In this document: positions 24,734 through 35,322 of the stretch, in pieces
Position numbering within the stretch: position 1 is the stretch's first letter
Layout of the letters: each line of letters starts with the position of its first letter
Source of the DNA: Kiritimatiellia bacterium
Lineage (GTDB): Bacteria; Verrucomicrobiota; Kiritimatiellia; UBA8416; JABMPJ01
Length of the DNA stretch: 64,000 nucleotides
Assembly: GCA_016783675.1 (NCBI GenBank)
Contig: JADHWE010000004.1
Coordinates: 1 to 64,000, forward strand
Direction: 5' to 3'
Translations under genes and position numbers: made by a program
The notes under the pieces: model-generated
Databases searched by the model: none
What the model was told of the DNA's origin: nothing
Seen by the model: only the letters and a program-made list of their open reading frames with translations

Positions 24734-27700
24734 ATGATCTCACGCGTATTCATTGAGCGCCCGCGCCTGGCCGGCGTCATCTCCATTGTCCTGACCCTGG
24801 CGGGCATCATCTCAATCGGTGCACTGCCGATTGCTCAGTTCCCGCAAGTGACGCCTCCGCAAGTTGTCGTGCGCGCCATGTATCCCGGCGCAGGCGCCGA
24901 GGTGCTGGCCGCTACGGTTGCCGGACCCATCGAGGATGCCGTCAACGGTGTCAACGACATGATCTACATGTCATCCACGTCCGACAGCGCGGGCAACTAC
25001 GCGCTCATGGTGACCTTCGAGGTCGGCACTGACCCCGACATGGCACAGGTGCAGGTGCAGAATCGTGTGGCCCAAGCCGAGCCACTGCTGCCGATGGAGG
25101 TGACGCAACAGGGGGTTACGGTTGAGACCGAGGCATCCGATTTTCTCGGTTTCCTCATGGTGCAGTCGCCAGACCACAGTCGTGACGACATCTTCATGAG
25201 CGATTACACCTACAAGGTGATCAAGCCGGCGCTCGAACGTATTCCTGGCGTCAGCCGGGCGCAGGTCTACGCGCCGCGTTACAGCATGCGTGTCTGGATG
25301 GACGCCGACCGCCTCGCCGCGCTTGGCATGACCGACGACGATGTCATCGGCGCCATCCGCAGCCAGAACATCCAGGCCTCGGTGGGGTCCGTCGGCAGTG
25401 CTCCCGGTAACAGTGCGGTCGTCTACACGCTCAAGGCTGAAGGTCGTCTTAACGATCCGGAGCGTTTCGAGAACATCATCGTGCGCACCGGTTCTGACGG
25501 TGCAGTGGTGTGCCTTAAAGATGTTGCCCGGATCGAGAAGGGCGCCGATAGCTATCTCTTCAGCGCCAAGTTCAACGGCAGGCAGGCCGTGGCCATAGGT
25601 GTCAGCCGTTCAGCCGGATCGAACGCCTTGGATGCCATGGAAGCCATGCGTGCCGAACTGGCATCGCTGTCCGAGCAGATTCCCGCAGGCATCGAGGTGG
25701 TGCTGCCGTGGGACGCCACCGATTACGTTCGGTCCAGCATTCGCGAGATCGTAACCACGTTGCTGTTGACGGTCTTCCTGGTGGTGATCGTCTGCTACAT
25801 CTTCCTGCAGGACTGGCGCGCCACGCTGGTTCCTTCCCTGACGATCCCGGTTTCGCTCTGCTCGACGTTCGGTGTGCTGTTGGCGTTTGGTTACAGCATT
25901 AACACGTTAACGCTCTTTGGACTCGTGCTGGCCATCGGGTTGGTGGTCGACGACGCCATCGTGGTGGTTGAGCGTGTGCTTCACCTCATGGAACACGACG
26001 GTCTCGATCACAAGGCGGCTACCATCAAGGCCATGGAGCAGGTGACCGGTGCTGTCATCGCCACGACGCTGGTGCTGCTCGCAATCTTTGTGCCGATCGG
26101 TTTTGTGGGTGGCATCACCGGCAAGATCTACCAGCAGTTTGCCGTCGCCATCTCCGCGGCTGTCTTCTTCTCAACAGTCAACGCACTGACACTCAGCCCG
26201 GCCCTCTGTTCCGTACTGCTCCACGTGGCCAAACCCAAGCAGCACGGTCCGCTCCGCTGGTTCAACACGGGGCTTGCGCGCGTCCGCGGTCACTACGTCA
26301 GCGGCACCACGCGCCTGGCGCGGCGGCTGGTACTGACCACGTTCATCCTGGCCGGCGTGATCGGGGGGGCGGTCTTCCTTAGTTCTATGAGTCCGACTGC
26401 TTTTCTGCCGGAAGAGGACCAGGGCGTGATCTTCGGCGTCATGCAGTTGCCGGAGGGCGCCTCGCGTGAACGCACCGACGACCTGCTGGCACGGGTCATC
26501 ACGCCTATCGGGGATGAGCCCGGCATCGCGTATACCGTCGAGGTGGCCGGCTACGGCATGATGGGCGGTATGGGTGAGAATGTCGCCTTCTTCCTCTTCG
26601 GCCTGGAGAGCTGGGATAAGCGACGTAGCCCGGAACTTCAGATCACGGCCATCCAGCAGCGGCTCCAGGGCGCTCTGATGATGGAACCGGGCGCCCAGAT
26701 CAGCCTCTTTGTGCCACCGGCCATCATGGGGCTCGGTGCCAGCGGCGGCTTGGATATCCGCCTGCAGGCCATCGACGATGATGACCCGCAGAAGCTCAGT
26801 GGCGTGCTTCAAAGCTTCCTGATGCAGCTTAACATGATGCCTGAGACGATGTTTGCGTTCAGCGGCTACGCGGCCAACGCCCCTCATCTTTCCCTGGAGA
26901 TAGACCGGGCGAAGGCCGCTCTGCTGCAGGTGGAAATCAGCGACATCTTCTCCGCCCTGCAGAGCAGCTTTGGCTCCCGCTATGTCAATGACGTCAACTT
27001 CGAAGGGCAGGTCAACCGGGTCATGGTACAGGCCGAGACCGGTTTCCGTAAGAGCCAGGAGGATATCGAGCAGCTTTACGTGCGCAGTCGCGCGGGAGCC
27101 ATGGTTCCGTTGGGGAGCGTTCTCTCCATCACGCCCACACTCGCGCCGCGTGCGGTCGAGCGCTACAACAAGTTCGTCTCCGCTTCGATCAACGCCGTAC
27201 TGATTCCCATTTTCAGCAGCGGCGTGGTGATGGAGAAGGTGAGCGAGATGGCCAAGACGGCTTTGCCGCCCGGCTACAACCTGGCGTGGTCCGGGATCAG
27301 TTACCAGGAGGCCAAGGCTTCCGGTGGCGCCGCGATCCTTATCGTGATGGCGATCTTGTTCGCTTACCTCTTCCTCGTGGCGCAGTACGAAAGCTGGACC
27401 ATCCCGTTGCCGGTGATGCTCTCGACGTCAGTGGCCGCCTTTGGTGCGCTGGTGACGCTCTTCTTCATGCAGATGCCGCTGAGCATCTACGCGCAGCTCG
27501 GCCTGATCCTCCTGATTGGATTGGCCAGCAAGAATGCCATCCTCATCGTCGAGTTTTCCAAGACGCGGCGCGAGGAGGGGCTCTCCATCATTGATGCCGC
27601 CGCCGATGGGGCAGGGCAGCGATTCCGTGCCGTCTTGATGACCGCCTTTACCTTCATCCTCGGCATCTTCCCCATGGTGATTGCCGTGGGAGCAGGCCAG

Positions 27701-29215
27701 TCGGCTCGTCGCGTGATCGGTACGACCGTGTTTGCCGGCATGCTGGCGGCGACACTCTTTGGTATTATCCTGGTGCCCGCACTGTATGTTCTCTTCCAGA
27801 CCCTGCGCGAGAAAGGGCATGGCGTTCGTGTGAAGCTCATCAGTCGAATGCATCTGTTGGCTATCCTCCTGATACCCTTCGTCCTTGGTGGCTGCCTGAC
27901 CGTTGGCCCGGACTATGAGCCGCCCGAATGGCCTGTCGTCGGCGATGCCGAGTGTGAGCCGCCCGCCGAGTGGTGGTCCACGTTCAGTGACCCGTTGCTG
28001 GTCGAGCTGGTTGACGAGGCGCTCACGAACAACCCCGACCTGAAGTCGTCGATTGCCGCCGTGCGTGCCGCGCGCGCACAGCTCGGTATCGTCCGCTCAT
28101 CGCTCGGTCCGCGCGTCGATGCACGCGCCGGACTCAACAGCAGCAGCCCGAGTGCATCAGTGCCTATGTCTGTCGATGGCGATCTGTACAGCGCGGGCTT
28201 TGATGCCGTGTGGGAACTCGACATTTTTGGCGGTGTGCGCCGGGCCAAGGAGGCCGCCACGGCTTTCCTCGAGGGCCAAGCCGCGTCGCTTGCGCATGTT
28301 GAAGTGTCGCTTGCCGCCGAGACCGCGCAGGCCTACGTGCGACTGCGCGGAGCGCAGCAGCGCCTCAGCGTTGCACGCAGGAACCTGGAGCTACAGCAGC
28401 AAACCTTCGACCTGCTACAGTCGCAGCGCGACAGCGGACTCGTCAACGAACTCGCCCTGCAACAGGCCAGGGCGAACCTTGAGAGCACGCGCGCCACCGT
28501 ACCCTCGCTCGAGACTGCGGTTGAGCAGATCCTGAATGCCCTGGCCGTCTTGACCGGCGCCATGCCCGGTACGCTGCACGACCGGCTCGCAGAGGTGCAG
28601 GAGGTCCCCGTGGCCGGCATGGCCGATGTTGCCGGCATACCGGCCGACCTGCTGCGTCGCCGTCCCGATGTGCAGATGGCCGAACGCAACCTGGCGGAGC
28701 AGACCGCCCGCATCGGCATCGCCAAGTCTGACTACTTCCCGAAATTGACCCTCAGCGGATCCATCGGCGTGGAAGCGATCACCTTCTCCGGTCTGAGTGA
28801 ATCCGGGAACCAGAACTCCAGTTTCGGGCCTTCCATCGGCTGGGCAATCCTACGCAGCGGCCAGATTCGCAATAATGTTAAGGCGCAGGAGGCAGCGAAG
28901 GACCAGGCGTTTGCCGCCTACGAGAAGAGTGTGCTGTCCGCGGTACAGGAGACCCGTGACGCGCTCGTTGCCTTCCGCAACGAGACCCGTCGTCTCGATG
29001 CCCTGTCATCCGCGGCGGATGCCGCGCGCACCGCGGCCGAGGTGGCGGACGACCGTTACCAGAATGGACTCGAGCCGTTCAACATCGTGCTCGACAGCCA
29101 GCGCGTCCAACTCCAACTCGAAGACCAGCAAGTCCAGAGCCGCAGCGAAAGCGCCCTCTCGGTCATCCGTCTCTACAAAGCCCTTGGCGGCGGCTGGGTT
29201 GCGGGTACCCGTTAG
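24734..29215 (+). CDS. RND (HAE-1) multidrug pump fused in frame to an OprM/NodT-type outer-membrane channel
   Basis: One uninterrupted 1493-codon frame. Residues 1 to about 1032 are a complete AcrB-like pump: [15 protein letters not shown] at the start, proton-relay Asp pair in [14 protein letters not shown], and [15 protein letters not shown] near the end. With no stop, the frame continues into a lipoprotein signal (M1039, lipobox LGGC at C1054) and a complete outer-membrane factor to residue 1493, with [18 protein letters not shown], the ELDIFGG motif and [17 protein letters not shown]. Each half has the usual length of a separate protein. An internal GTG at 27830 or ATG at 27848, with GAAAGGG upstream, might allow separate translation of the channel. 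CusA-TolC-type fusions are known for metal pumps, but this pump belongs to the drug-efflux branch. Confidence 0.88.
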   Translation: MISRVFIERPRLAGVISIVLTLAGIISIGALPIAQFPQVTPPQVVVRAMYPGAGAEVLAATVAGPIEDAVNGVNDMIYMSSTSDSAGNYALMVTFEVGTDPDMAQVQVQNRVAQAEPLLPMEVTQQGVTVETEASDFLGFLMVQSPDHSRDDIFMSDYTYKVIKPALERIPGVSRAQVYAPRYSMRVWMDADRLAALGMTDDDVIGAIRSQNIQASVGSVGSAPGNSAVVYTLKAEGRLNDPERFENIIVRTGSDGAVVCLKDVARIEKGADSYLFSAKFNGRQAVAIGVSRSAGSNALDAMEAMRAELASLSEQIPAGIEVVLPWDATDYVRSSIREIVTTLLLTVFLVVIVCYIFLQDWRATLVPSLTIPVSLCSTFGVLLAFGYSINTLTLFGLVLAIGLVVDDAIVVVERVLHLMEHDGLDHKAATIKAMEQVTGAVIATTLVLLAIFVPIGFVGGITGKIYQQFAVAISAAVFFSTVNALTLSPALCSVLLHVAKPKQHGPLRWFNTGLARVRGHYVSGTTRLARRLVLTTFILAGVIGGAVFLSSMSPTAFLPEEDQGVIFGVMQLPEGASRERTDDLLARVITPIGDEPGIAYTVEVAGYGMMGGMGENVAFFLFGLESWDKRRSPELQITAIQQRLQGALMMEPGAQISLFVPPAIMGLGASGGLDIRLQAIDDDDPQKLSGVLQSFLMQLNMMPETMFAFSGYAANAPHLSLEIDRAKAALLQVEISDIFSALQSSFGSRYVNDVNFEGQVNRVMVQAETGFRKSQEDIEQLYVRSRAGAMVPLGSVLSITPTLAPRAVERYNKFVSASINAVLIPIFSSGVVMEKVSEMAKTALPPGYNLAWSGISYQEAKASGGAAILIVMAILFAYLFLVAQYESWTIPLPVMLSTSVAAFGALVTLFFMQMPLSIYAQLGLILLIGLASKNAILIVEFSKTRREEGLSIIDAAADGAGQRFRAVLMTAFTFILGIFPMVIAVGAGQSARRVIGTTVFAGMLAATLFGIILVPALYVLFQTLREKGHGVRVKLISRMHLLAILLIPFVLGGCLTVGPDYEPPEWPVVGDAECEPPAEWWSTFSDPLLVELVDEALTNNPDLKSSIAAVRAARAQLGIVRSSLGPRVDARAGLNSSSPSASVPMSVDGDLYSAGFDAVWELDIFGGVRRAKEAATAFLEGQAASLAHVEVSLAAETAQAYVRLRGAQQRLSVARRNLELQQQTFDLLQSQRDSGLVNELALQQARANLESTRATVPSLETAVEQILNALAVLTGAMPGTLHDRLAEVQEVPVAGMADVAGIPADLLRRRPDVQMAERNLAEQTARIGIAKSDYFPKLTLSGSIGVEAITFSGLSESGNQNSSFGPSIGWAILRSGQIRNNVKAQEAAKDQAFAAYEKSVLSAVQETRDALVAFRNETRRLDALSSAADAARTAAEVADDRYQNGLEPFNIVLDSQRVQLQLEDQQVQSRSESALSVIRLYKALGGGWVAGTR

Positions 29216-30843
29216 AAGCGTGGCCCCGGCGGCTCATGTTCACCCTCCACGGGGTGACTGGGCTGATGGGGTGGCGGGGACGATGGCCGTTGGCGCAGAC
29301 CCGGCCTATCGCGTCGTCCCGGTTCGCGTTCAGCTCCGGGGCGGCGCTCCGGCGGTGCTGGTCGGCGACCGCCGCTGGCTTCGGCTTCCTCGAGTCGGGT
29401 TTTCCAGCGCAGCGCCTCCTTGCTGTCGGGGTCGGCTGCGAGCCAGTTGTCGAGTGTGGCGCGGGCCGGCTCGAGGTGGCCGACTTCGAGGAGGAGGGAG
29501 ATCAGTGCAGCGGCGATGTCCCCATTCCCGGGATCCAGCGCGTGGGCGCGTCGCAGCTTGTCCGTTCCTGTGCGGCGCTCGCCATGGGCGAGGTCGGTCA
29601 TGCCTTCTTCGTAAAGCGCACGCGCCGCCGGGGCACTCGGATTCTCGGTGCGGGCGGCTGCGGGTGACGCCTCCGGCGTGGGACGGAAATGCTTCACCCC
29701 GAGGATTGCGGCCGCGGCAAGCGCGGCCAGGATGACGGCACTGGCGATGATGGCCGTGTTGACACGTGCCGGTTTGCGGGCGCCGCTGCCATGCGGCCCC
29801 AATGGGGCTTGGCCTGCGGCGAGGCGGTTCAGGTCCTCGAGTACATCATTCATGCTCGCATAACGATCGCGCAGCTCACGTGCCATGCACCATTCGACCA
29901 CGGCAACCAGCGGCGCCGAGGTGCCGGGGCTGGCTGTCGCGAGCGGCGCGGGTGGTCCGTCGATCACGGCCTGGACGATACGCATCGGGTCGTGACCTGT
30001 GTAGGGCGGCTTGCCCGCCAGCATTTCGTAGAGCGTGGCGCCGAAGGCGTAGATATCGGCGCGGGTGTCTTCGGCGAGCCCTTCCGCGATACGTGGCGAC
30101 ATGTAGGCCGGTGTGCCGACCGGGTGTGCGGTCTGTCCATCAACCAGCGAATCGTTGAAGAAGGGCCGGACCAGGCCGAAGTCGGCGATCAGGGCGCGAC
30201 CTTCGTCGTCGAGCAGGATGTTGGCCGGCTTGAGATCGCGATGGATCAACCCTTTGCCGTGCGCGTAGGAGAGACCTTCAGCGACCTGGCTAGCGATCGA
30301 AATGGTCTCGGCTGGGGGTAGCCCGTTTTTGCCGATCTTCTGGTCGAGACTACCTTGCGCCATGAAGGACATCACGAAGAAGGCACCGTCCTGCTCACCC
30401 GACACTTCAAGGACTTTGAGGATGTGGGGATGGAAAAGCTCGTACATGTGGCGGGCTTCCGCGAGGAAGCACTTCACGACGCGTGGGTCCCTGGCCAGCT
30501 CGGGCTTGAGCGTTTTCAACGCCACGTAGGCGCCCGTGATGGGCTCGACGCCGAGCAGTACCTCTGCCATACCGCCCTGGCCGAGGCGTTTAACGATCTC
30601 GAACTTGCCGATCCGGCCCAGCGATCCGAGGCGCGAAGGCGGCTGCATGTGCCCGCCCTGTAACAGCGCGGCGTCGCCGGCGGGTATGCTTGAAGCCGGG
30701 GGTACGGTGAGATCGTGCTCCGGGTCTACGATTCCGGGCATGGTGGGATCGTCAGGCGTCATGACGGGCTGGGCGCACTGCGGGCAGTTGCCGGAGGTAT
30801 CCGCAATGACGGTTTCGCCACAGTTCTGGCAGGTGACGCTCAT
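29212..30843 (-). CDS. Membrane-anchored Ser/Thr protein kinase with N-terminal zinc ribbon and C-terminal TPR
   Basis: A 543-residue Hanks-type kinase. Order: zinc ribbon C5/C8/C20/C23, linker, kinase domain about 78-345 with glycine loop LGQGGMAEV, Lys110, catalytic HRDLKPANI at 201 and DFG at 221, and activation segment GTPAYMSP. A transmembrane helix lies near 362-382, followed by TPR-like repeats and a Pro/Arg-rich tail. The catalytic residues are complete, so it should be active. Its start overlaps the upstream unknown gene by 4 bases, and its stop overlaps the convergent pump stop. Linkage to an ECF sigma factor is common in Planctomycetes and relatives. Confidence 0.9.
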   Translation of the reverse strand: MSVTCQNCGETVIADTSGNCPQCAQPVMTPDDPTMPGIVDPEHDLTVPPASSIPAGDAALLQGGHMQPPSRLGSLGRIGKFEIVKRLGQGGMAEVLLGVEPITGAYVALKTLKPELARDPRVVKCFLAEARHMYELFHPHILKVLEVSGEQDGAFFVMSFMAQGSLDQKIGKNGLPPAETISIASQVAEGLSYAHGKGLIHRDLKPANILLDDEGRALIADFGLVRPFFNDSLVDGQTAHPVGTPAYMSPRIAEGLAEDTRADIYAFGATLYEMLAGKPPYTGHDPMRIVQAVIDGPPAPLATASPGTSAPLVAVVEWCMARELRDRYASMNDVLEDLNRLAAGQAPLGPHGSGARKPARVNTAIIASAVILAALAAAAILGVKHFRPTPEASPAAARTENPSAPAARALYEEGMTDLAHGERRTGTDKLRRAHALDPGNGDIAAALISLLLEVGHLEPARATLDNWLAADPDSKEALRWKTRLEEAEASGGRRPAPPERRPGAEREPGRRDRPGLRQRPSSPPPHQPSHPVEGEHEPPGPRF

Positions 30844-31367
30844 GATGGTTCTTCCTCCCGGCCCAGTGCTTCAAGACCTGAACGTAGCACGTCGCAGGCT
30901 TCGGGCGCGAGCCATTCGCGGGAGAGCGCCCAGCGAATTCCGTCAACGATGCTGTCGTCGCTGAGCGTGGAGATGCGCCGTCGGCAGCGGCCCAGCGCCA
31001 CGGCGATGCTGGCGAAATAGAGGACCCGGGCGACGTCATGGGGCACAACCGAGTGCGGGCTGTTCAGGCAGCGCTTGGCAAACTCCTTGGTCAACTTGAG
31101 CAATGGCAGTGGGGGGCGCTCGTGGGTGAGGAGATCACCGAAGCTGCGCAGGAGCAGGTTCTTGGATGATGCCAGCATCTCGACGCGTTGCGCGAAGGCG
31201 TCGTCCAGTCCGCCCAGGTCCATCGCGAGGGGGGCTTTCCATTGGTGGGCGAAGACGTCCTGCAGATCGCTGTCCGACCAGAGCTGGTCCTCGGCGGCGG
31301 TGTCGTTGAGAAGAGATCGGATGCCGGCGGGCGGGGCATCCAGGATACTGGGTTGAGGTCTGTTCAT
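30840..31367 (-). CDS. Protein of unknown function coupled to the Ser/Thr kinase
   Basis: A 175-residue, apparently soluble and mostly helical protein with no signal peptide or membrane segment. Features include a hydrophobic helical middle (PHDVARVLYFASIAVALGRCRR) and an acidic C-terminus. I do not recognise a family. It overlaps the kinase start by 4 bases and follows the ECF sigma gene by 81 bases, so it is probably a partner of the kinase or sigma factor, perhaps a substrate or anti-sigma-like adaptor. That role is a guess. Confidence 0.6.
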   Translation of the reverse strand: MNRPQPSILDAPPAGIRSLLNDTAAEDQLWSDSDLQDVFAHQWKAPLAMDLGGLDDAFAQRVEMLASSKNLLLRSFGDLLTHERPPLPLLKLTKEFAKRCLNSPHSVVPHDVARVLYFASIAVALGRCRRRISTLSDDSIVDGIRWALSREWLAPEACDVLRSGLEALGREEEPS

Positions 31368-31448
31368 AGCGTCGTCTGTCTGTTGTGTCCGGCGCTTTCT
31401 TGCCCGCCGGCATAGTGTGCTACGCGGTCTGTCCCGGAATCCTGCATC

Positions 31449-32159
31449 TCATAGACACTTTTTCAATTCTTCCAGTTCTGCCTCAGCCTGCGTGGGGTCG
31501 TCGACCGTTTCAACCACAACTGCGTGGAGATGGCGGGAGAACATGCGTTTGGCGGTAATCAGGAGGTTGGCGGCCTGGCTGGGCGAGTCCAGCTTGAGCT
31601 GTTTGACCAGCTCGCCGTACGGGGTTGGCGTGGCCCCTTCAAGCATCGGCTCAAGCAGACGTACGCGGAAGATGGTCCAGACGTCGTCCCTGTCGTGTTG
31701 GGCGCATTCTTCCCGCACACCCTCAACTGCTATACCGACCATCTGGCTGATCCACGCCTGCTGGAATTGTCGGTCCAGGTTGTCATCCGTGCTAGTGCCA
31801 TCGGCCTCCTCAAGTGGAAGCAGCGGCCCGCCGGACGGCGCGCGCCGCGCGGCTCCGGCCCGGCGCAGCTCATCGCGGATGTAGTTCTGGAAGGCGTTGA
31901 GCAGAAAGGTGCGAAACCGCCCGCGCGATCGGTCGGCGCGCTCGAGAATGCTGTGCTCAAGGATCTTGGACGCGATAAACCCCTGCACCAAATCCTCGCG
32001 CCGGTGTGCATCCAAGCCGGGATGACGTGTGAGATACCAGTGCAGCACCGGCAGATAACGCTCCAGCAGATCATTAAGCGCTTCTATCCGCACCTCGTCG
32101 CTGCCCTCATGGGCTCGCGCGATAAGTGACCAGCGTGTTACTTGGGGCTCAGAAGTCAT
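31449..32159 (-). CDS. ECF-like RNA polymerase sigma factor linked to a Ser/Thr kinase
   Basis: A 236-residue sigma-70-family protein, longer than a classic ECF factor. The sigma-2 region is recognisable in LDAHRREDLVQGFIASKIL followed by RGRFRTFLLNAFQNYIRDE. The sigma-4 region is divergent (PYGELVKQLKLDSPSQAANLLITAKRMFSRHLHAVV). This type, without an anti-sigma and next to a Hanks kinase, is known from Planctomycetes and related phyla, where phosphorylation is thought to replace anti-sigma control. It overlaps the fic stop by 4 bases. Confidence 0.8.
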   Translation of the reverse strand: MTSEPQVTRWSLIARAHEGSDEVRIEALNDLLERYLPVLHWYLTRHPGLDAHRREDLVQGFIASKILEHSILERADRSRGRFRTFLLNAFQNYIRDELRRAGAARRAPSGGPLLPLEEADGTSTDDNLDRQFQQAWISQMVGIAVEGVREECAQHDRDDVWTIFRVRLLEPMLEGATPTPYGELVKQLKLDSPSQAANLLITAKRMFSRHLHAVVVETVDDPTQAEAELEELKKCL

Positions 32160-33376
32160 TTCGTAACTACCGGTAGATCCATGAACAGGCTTGGGAAGTA
32201 GAATGGTAGTGTCTTCGATGGAAAGGCGATCCGCAGGATCCCTTTCTGGGATGGGCTCTGGAAATAGCCCTCCGCCAGTCCCAGTTTGATGATCTCAGCC
32301 GCAGTTGTGGCTCCCTTGCCCGTGATCTGCTTGACCCTTTCGCGCGGGAACTCACCTTCGTCGGCAAGCGCCCGGGTGACTTTCATGATCGCTTCTTGAT
32401 GCCGGGGCAGGTGCAATGCTTCAAATTGGAAGTAGCGTTCGATCCGTGTCCGCAGGGCGGTTAGATCGAGCAGTCCGCTCATGAACTGTACCTGGTCGAG
32501 GATCGTTTCCAGGAAGAACACACAGAAACGGGACAGGGCCCTGGCGCTGAGATTGCCTCGGCCATCATAGTCGTTCTCGCGCGGCCGATCGGCCTCCTGG
32601 AGTCTTGTGAAATAGGTCTCACGCATGCGTGCCAGCCCGCGCGAGAGTGTCCAGAGCCCTCCGCCATCCAGTCCGTGGCGGAGGAGAAGTGCGTGCGAAT
32701 GAAGGCGTACAACTCGGCCATTGCCATCGCCAAAAGGGTGAATCCAAGCCAGGCGGTGATGGGCTGCAGCTATGGCCGTCAGTCGGTCGGTTGCGCGAAT
32801 AGGGGTTTGACCGTAGAAGACGTGGAACCGATCCATGAACCCCTGCAGTGCAGAGAAGTCGGGAGGTGTGTGTCTACCCACGTCCACCATGACCTCTCGC
32901 ATCTTTCCGGGTGTGACTCTGTATTCCTCGCCTGATTCCGTATGAGAAACGTGCAGGGCATCCGGAAGTCGACTGTAGAAATGCTCATGAATCCAGCAGA
33001 TGAACTCAGGGGCGTAGACGTCCAGGGTCTCATCCTCCAGCCGCAATACCATTGCTTCCTCTGTGTCGATATGGGCCTGTGCCAATAACTGATTGTTCCG
33101 CTGTTCCGGGTCCGTGGACAGCTTGTCCTGGTTGGCTTGTTCGATGTCTCTCGGAAGTGTTCTGTGCCCTTCGATCAGGTTTGAGTAGTAGCAGTTCATC
33201 GTACGGATCAGCGAGGCGAGTTCTGCTCTAACGGCCGGGCAGTGCACCGCCCCGTCCAGTCTCCCCGTGGCCACCGCAACCGCCTGCGAAAGCTCGGAAA
33301 GCCGGGGATCCTTCGGGTCTGGAAGTAGCGGTTCCATGGACGCTATATGTCTGTATACGGCTGATGTGTCAGGCAT
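32156..33376 (-). CDS. Fic-domain protein (predicted AMPylator)
   Basis: A 406-residue Fic protein that would transfer AMP, or another nucleotide moiety, to a protein hydroxyl. The active motif HPFGDGNGRVVR (213-224) is complete. An upstream inhibitory helix, SNLIEGH at 65-71, matches the [S/T]-x-x-x-E-[G/N] motif, making this a class II, self-inhibited Fic. The C-terminal region resembles a winged helix (ITGKGATTAAEIIKLGLAEGYF). No Shine-Dalgarno site is visible before ATG 33376; Met14 at 33337 is an alternative. Its stop overlaps the ECF sigma start by 4 bases, so the two are probably co-translated. The 86 bases upstream are unusually AT-rich. Confidence 0.9.
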   Translation of the reverse strand: MPDTSAVYRHIASMEPLLPDPKDPRLSELSQAVAVATGRLDGAVHCPAVRAELASLIRTMNCYYSNLIEGHRTLPRDIEQANQDKLSTDPEQRNNQLLAQAHIDTEEAMVLRLEDETLDVYAPEFICWIHEHFYSRLPDALHVSHTESGEEYRVTPGKMREVMVDVGRHTPPDFSALQGFMDRFHVFYGQTPIRATDRLTAIAAAHHRLAWIHPFGDGNGRVVRLHSHALLLRHGLDGGGLWTLSRGLARMRETYFTRLQEADRPRENDYDGRGNLSARALSRFCVFFLETILDQVQFMSGLLDLTALRTRIERYFQFEALHLPRHQEAIMKVTRALADEGEFPRERVKQITGKGATTAAEIIKLGLAEGYFQSPSQKGILRIAFPSKTLPFYFPSLFMDLPVVTK

Positions 33377-33622
33377 AATGAAGATCTATCTGAATATAAT
33401 AATGAAGATATAGCAACTGTGTAAACTGCTAACTAGTATCGTCTTATATCATATCCATATCGTATGTCAACGAAAAACCGAAGATCTGTTCGAATATCAT
33501 GTCCCGGAGGATCCGGTGCCGATATGTGGCCTACCTCTGCGGTTGTCGCTGCAACCGTCAGGCAGGCCGTCGCGCAGGATGCAGTGACGGAGCGCGTAGC
33601 ACGAGGCAGAAGGAGAGACGTC
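33377..33622. promoter_or_regulatory. AT-rich divergent region between fic and the DUF1566 gene
   Basis: The 246 bases hold direct repeats of the form AATGAAGAT-(C/A)-TA just upstream of fic, and several ATATC/GATAT words further right. The region is distinctly poorer in GC than its neighbours. Promoter boxes for either gene cannot be assigned with confidence. The track extends the DUF1566 gene through part of it, but a far better start exists at 33623. Confidence 0.35.
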
Positions 33623-35149
33623 ATGAGAATGAAGGACAGAGCTTGCGTGGGCATGGCGCTGGGGATTGTATCGGTGAGCTTGGGGGGCGAACTGAGCTAT
33701 CCGGTTGTGGATACGGGTCAAGACCGTTGCTACGACACGTGGCGGGAGATTCGCTATCCGAGTGTTGGCGCGTCCTGCTTTGGTCAGGATGCGCAGTATA
33801 GCGGCAGCCAGCCGTCTTACCGGAACAACCGGAACGGTACCGTCACGGACCTGAACACGGGCCTGATGTGGCAGGCGGATCCTGGGGCGAAGAAGACATA
33901 CGCCCAGGCCGTTGCCGGCGCCGCGCGTTGCCGGACTGGTGGCTACAATGATTGGCGGCTGCCCACGATCAAGGAGTTGTATTCCCTGATCGACTTCAGC
34001 GGCACCGACCCCGATCCGAGAGCCAGTTCAGCCGTCAGCAAGAAGCCGTTCATCAATACGCGCTATTTCAATTTCCAGTACGGGAAGACCAGTGACGGTG
34101 AGCGCATCATCGATTCCCAGTGGGCGACCTCCACGCTCTATGTCGGCAAGGTGATGAACGGTCAACAGGCCATGTTCGGCGTCAACTTCGCCGATGGCCG
34201 CATCAAGGGTTATCCCACCGGACGAGATCCCCGGGGACGCACCAAGACCTACTATGTCATCTACGTTCGAGGCAATGCCAACTATGGGAAGAACGATTTC
34301 GTAGACAACGGCGACGGCACGGTGACCGACCGTGCGACGGGGCTCACCTGGATGAAGGTCGACAGTGGCAAGGGCATGGATTGGCCCTCTGCACTGAAGC
34401 ATGCGGAGGAAATGGACTATGCGGGTCACTCCGATTGGCGACTGCCCAACGCCAAGGAGCTGCAGAGCATCGTCGACTACACCCGCTCACCCGATACCAC
34501 CCGAAGTGCCGCGATCGATCCGGTCTTCACGTGCACCCGGATGCGGAACGAGGCGGGGCAGAGCGACTACGGTCATTACTGGAGCAGTACCACGCATGTC
34601 AGCCAGCGCGGCGGAAGTCGGGGCGTGTACATCGCGTTCGGTCGCGGACTTGGTTACATGCACAGCCGTTGGATGGATGTCCATGGTGCAGGCTGTCAGC
34701 GCAGTGATGCGAAGTCCGGGAATGAATCCGACATGCCGCAGGGACATGGCTCGCAGGGCGATGCGCAGCGAATCAACAACTTCGTTCGCCTCGTCCGCGG
34801 CGGAACCGCTGAGCCACGCGCGACGGGTCCCGCGGTCGCGATGCGGGCTGCCGATCGGCAGTCCGGACGTCAACAGTCCGAACAGCGCGGTCGTCCACAG
34901 GACTCCAGGGGAGGGAACCGACATGGTCGATCCCAGCTTGGTGGTCGCCCCACCGACTCGAGTTCCGCTGGGGGCAGCGGTGGATTCGTCACTCGCCTCG
35001 ATCGCGATGGTGATGGCCGCGTTTCGCGCCAGGAGTTTGACGGCCCTAGTCAGCATTTCCCTGTCCTGGACAAGAACAGCGACGGCTACCTCTCCGAGAC
35101 GGAAGCGCCCCCGCCTCCGCCGAACGGTCATTTCCGTCCGCAGCGATGA
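33623..35149 (+). CDS. Secreted protein with two DUF1566 modules and C-terminal EF-hands
   Basis: A 508-residue exported protein. The start at 33623 follows AGGAGAGAC; a hydrophobic signal segment follows. Two DUF1566 (Legionella collagen-like C-terminal) modules are present, marked by GTVTDLNTGLMWQ and later GTVTDRATGLTWMKVD, each followed by a DWRLP block (YNDWRLPTIKELYSLIDF and HSDWRLPNAKELQSIVDY). An Arg/Gln/Gly-rich linker leads to two EF-hand loops, DRDGDGRVSRQEF and DKNSDGYLSETE, which should bind calcium. It is closely related to the next gene. It is probably a surface or extracellular ligand-binding protein. Confidence 0.75.
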   Translation: MRMKDRACVGMALGIVSVSLGGELSYPVVDTGQDRCYDTWREIRYPSVGASCFGQDAQYSGSQPSYRNNRNGTVTDLNTGLMWQADPGAKKTYAQAVAGAARCRTGGYNDWRLPTIKELYSLIDFSGTDPDPRASSAVSKKPFINTRYFNFQYGKTSDGERIIDSQWATSTLYVGKVMNGQQAMFGVNFADGRIKGYPTGRDPRGRTKTYYVIYVRGNANYGKNDFVDNGDGTVTDRATGLTWMKVDSGKGMDWPSALKHAEEMDYAGHSDWRLPNAKELQSIVDYTRSPDTTRSAAIDPVFTCTRMRNEAGQSDYGHYWSSTTHVSQRGGSRGVYIAFGRGLGYMHSRWMDVHGAGCQRSDAKSGNESDMPQGHGSQGDAQRINNFVRLVRGGTAEPRATGPAVAMRAADRQSGRQQSEQRGRPQDSRGGNRHGRSQLGGRPTDSSSAGGSGGFVTRLDRDGDGRVSRQEFDGPSQHFPVLDKNSDGYLSETEAPPPPPNGHFRPQR

Positions 35150-35156
35150 CTGCTGG

Positions 35157-35179
35157 CCTTACGTAAGCCGTACGTAAGG
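35157..35179 (+). terminator. Hairpin after the first DUF1566 gene
   Basis: A perfect 9-bp stem, CCTTACGTA with TACGTAAGG, and a 5-base loop, starting 8 bases after the stop codon. It is followed by a G run rather than Ts, so it may be a Rho-assisted terminator or mRNA end-protecting structure. Confidence 0.45.
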
Positions 35180-35322
35180 GGGGGGCGCCGGGCGTGGAAC
35201 ATCACGTGCCATGAGTAAGTTCACATCTGACATGCAGGATTCCGCTGCAGGTTACGTAGCACATGGCAGAAGACATTGTGGTAGAGTCAACAGGTTCGCG
35301 GGGCGGGCCGGGAGCGGATGAG

